Source: Vibrio madracius
GTDB taxonomy: Bacteria > Pseudomonadota > Gammaproteobacteria > Enterobacterales > Vibrionaceae
Length of the DNA: 7,808 nucleotides
Assembly: GCA_000695745.1 (NCBI GenBank)
Contig: ASHK01000352.1
Span: 1-7,808, forward strand
Direction: 5' to 3'
The position numbers and the translations under genes are program-made. The notes under the pieces were generated by a model, which saw nothing but the letters and a program-made list of their open reading frames with translations, was not told where the DNA came from and searched no databases. Positions 6,123-7,808 of this stretch are shown piece after piece. Each line of letters starts with the position of its first letter. The first letter of the stretch is position 1.

Positions 6123-7364
6123 ATGCTTAAGAAATTCCTCGAGGATATCGAGCATCATTTCGAGCCAGGTGGCAAGCACGAAAAGTGGTTTGCTCTGTAC
6201 GAAGCAGCGGCGACGTTGTTCTACACGCCAGGTCTTGTAACGAAGCGTAGCTCGCACGTCCGTGACAGCGTTGACCTAAAACGCATCATGATTATGGTTT
6301 GGTTCGCAGTGTTCCCAGCAATGTTCTGGGGTATGTACAATGCGGGTAACCAAGCAATTATGGCACTTAACCATCTATATTCGGGCGCAGAGCTTGCGGG
6401 TATTATCGATGGCAACTGGCACTACTGGCTAACCCAAGGCATTGGCGGTACGTTAGGTACTGATGCGGGTTGGGGCAGTAAGATGCTACTTGGTGCAACT
6501 TACTTCTTACCAATCTACGCAACAGTATTTATTGTTGGTGGTTTCTGGGAAGTATTGTTCTGTATGGTGCGCAAACACGAAGTAAACGAAGGCTTCTTTG
6601 TTACTTCAATTCTTTTCGCATTGATCGTTCCGCCAACACTTCCACTATGGCAAGCCGCTCTAGGTATTACCTTCGGTGTTGTTGTTGCTAAAGAAATCTT
6701 TGGTGGTACTGGTCGTAACTTCCTTAACCCAGCACTTGCTGGTCGTGCGTTCCTATTCTTTGCTTACCCAGCACAAATCTCGGGTGACTTAGTATGGGTT
6801 GCTGCTGACGGCTTCTCTGGTGCGACGGCGCTAAGCCAATGGGCACAAGGCGGTGAAGGTGCACTCGTTAATAACATCACTGGCCAAACTATTTCTTGGA
6901 TGGACGCGTTTATCGGTAACATCCCAGGTTCAATCGGTGAAGTATCAACACTTGCACTTATGATCGGCGCTGCAATGATTGTTTACATGGGCATCGCTTC
7001 ATGGCGCATCATTGCTGGTGTTATGGTTGGTATGATCGCAGTAGCGACGTTATTCAACGTTGTGGGTTCTGATACCAATGCGATGTTTGCAATGCCTTGG
7101 CATTGGCACCTTGTATTAGGTGGTTTTGCGTTCGGTATGTTCTTTATGGCGACGGACCCAGTATCGGCTTCGTTCACTAATAAAGGTAAGTGGGCTTACG
7201 GTATTCTGATTGGCGCAATGTGTGTCATGATCCGTGTTGTGAACCCTGCATATCCTGAAGGTATGATGCTAGCAATCCTATTTGCTAACTTGTTTGCACC
7301 GCTATTCGACCACTTTGTGATCGAGAAGAACGTTAAACGGAGAGAAGCACGCTATGGCAAGTAA
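6123..7364 (+). CDS. nqrB: Na+-translocating NADH:quinone oxidoreductase subunit B
   Basis: Large integral membrane subunit of Na+-NQR, carrying a covalent FMN, bound riboflavin and a central part of the sodium path; it also forms the quinone/inhibitor site with NqrA. The 413-aa product is complete and close to V. cholerae NqrB (415 aa). The amphipathic N-terminus ([20 protein letters not shown]) leads to many hydrophobic helices from about residue 55 to 400; the family has ten. DGFSGATAL has Thr-235 in the flavinylation motif SGAT (Thr-236 in V. cholerae numbering), which ApbE modifies. VGGFW at 138-142 has the twin glycines known from quinone and korormicin/HQNO studies. Other landmarks are [17 protein letters not shown] (about 194-210) and [12 protein letters not shown] (about 342-353). 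The frame is clean. It starts 3 bases after nqrA and its last 11 bases overlap nqrC. Confidence 0.98.
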   Translation: MLKKFLEDIEHHFEPGGKHEKWFALYEAAATLFYTPGLVTKRSSHVRDSVDLKRIMIMVWFAVFPAMFWGMYNAGNQAIMALNHLYSGAELAGIIDGNWHYWLTQGIGGTLGTDAGWGSKMLLGATYFLPIYATVFIVGGFWEVLFCMVRKHEVNEGFFVTSILFALIVPPTLPLWQAALGITFGVVVAKEIFGGTGRNFLNPALAGRAFLFFAYPAQISGDLVWVAADGFSGATALSQWAQGGEGALVNNITGQTISWMDAFIGNIPGSIGEVSTLALMIGAAMIVYMGIASWRIIAGVMVGMIAVATLFNVVGSDTNAMFAMPWHWHLVLGGFAFGMFFMATDPVSASFTNKGKWAYGILIGAMCVMIRVVNPAYPEGMMLAILFANLFAPLFDHFVIEKNVKRREARYGK

Positions 7365-7808
7365 TAACGATAGCATTAAAAAGACGCTGTTTGTTGTTAT
7401 CGCGTTGAGCTTAGTGTGCTCAATCGTTGTATCGCTTGCAGCAGTTGGTCTGCGTGACAAGCAAAGAGCGAACGCGCTATTAGACAAACAGTCGAAAATT
7501 ATCGAAGTCGCTGGCATTAAAGAAAAAGGCTCTGTTTCAGAGCTTTATAGTCAGTACATCGAACCTCGTCTTGTTGACTTTGACACTGGTGAGTTTGTAA
7601 AAACAGCACCAGATGGCAGTAACGCAAGTAACTACGATCAGCGTAAAGCGGCAAAAGATCCTTCGGAATCTATTCGCCTAACAGCTGACCAAGACAAAGC
7701 TAAGATCATTCGTCGTGCTAACGTAGGTATTGTTTACCTTGTTAAGCAAGACGGTAAAGTGACTAGCATTATCCTGCCAGTACACGGTACGGGTCTATGG
7801 TCTATGAT
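7354..7808 (+). CDS. nqrC: Na+-translocating NADH:quinone oxidoreductase subunit C, 3' end outside window
   Basis: Membrane-anchored subunit of Na+-NQR whose periplasmic FMN-binding domain takes part in electron transfer. The ATG at 7354 opens [20 protein letters not shown], with one transmembrane helix at about residues 11-32, then a soluble domain with [46 protein letters not shown] and [12 protein letters not shown] at the edge. About 151 codons are seen of roughly 255-260 in the family, so the SGAT flavinylation site in the C-terminal part lies outside. The frame is open throughout the visible part. It overlaps nqrB by 11 bases; a GGAGA at 7339-7343 gives a ribosome binding site 10 bases upstream. 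nqrD, nqrE and nqrF would be expected next in the operon. Confidence 0.97.
   Translation, partial: MASNNDSIKKTLFVVIALSLVCSIVVSLAAVGLRDKQRANALLDKQSKIIEVAGIKEKGSVSELYSQYIEPRLVDFDTGEFVKTAPDGSNASNYDQRKAAKDPSESIRLTADQDKAKIIRRANVGIVYLVKQDGKVTSIILPVHGTGLWSM

Overview
The window looks like ordinary chromosomal DNA from a gammaproteobacterium of the Vibrionaceae, most likely a Vibrio-type organism. The evidence is the near-textbook Vibrio NqrA, NqrB and NqrC proteins of the sodium-pumping NADH:quinone oxidoreductase, and the gene order ampG - periplasmic cyclophilin - YajG-type lipoprotein - rlmG / bolA - nqrABC, which from memory matches the V. cholerae nqr neighbourhood. Base composition is moderate and even, and there is no sign of mobile elements, CRISPR, tRNA or rRNA.

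Layout. The left half (1-3815) reads on the minus strand. From its promoter-proximal end it runs rlmG (23S rRNA methyltransferase), yajG (lipoprotein), ppiA (periplasmic prolyl isomerase) and ampG (muropeptide permease, running off the left edge). yajG and ppiA overlap by one base and are probably translationally coupled. A strong hairpin terminator lies between ppiA and ampG, very close to the ampG start. A divergent intergenic region (3816-3967) with a perfect 18-bp palindrome separates rlmG from bolA. The right half reads on the plus strand: bolA, a ~500-base non-coding stretch with several inverted repeats, then the start of the nqr operon: nqrA, nqrB and nqrC (cut by the right edge).

Function. 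The nqr genes encode a membrane complex that oxidises NADH, reduces ubiquinone and pumps sodium. The minus-strand genes concern the cell envelope (peptidoglycan recycling by AmpG, periplasmic folding by PpiA, a lipoprotein) and ribosome modification (RlmG). BolA is a stress and iron-sulfur-linked regulator, also tied to envelope and morphology genes.

Most notable result: three of the eight genes (ppiA, bolA, nqrA) are broken by small indels. In each, the protein continues with full family similarity in another frame, and the missing bases fall in short homopolymer runs (mostly G or C). One shared cause, most simply homopolymer under-calling in the sequencing or assembly, explains this better than three separate decays or programmed frameshifts. 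I found no convincing undescribed system. The best non-coding leads are the symmetric palindrome in the rlmG/bolA spacer, the tandem hairpins before nqrA and the terminator or attenuator before ampG.
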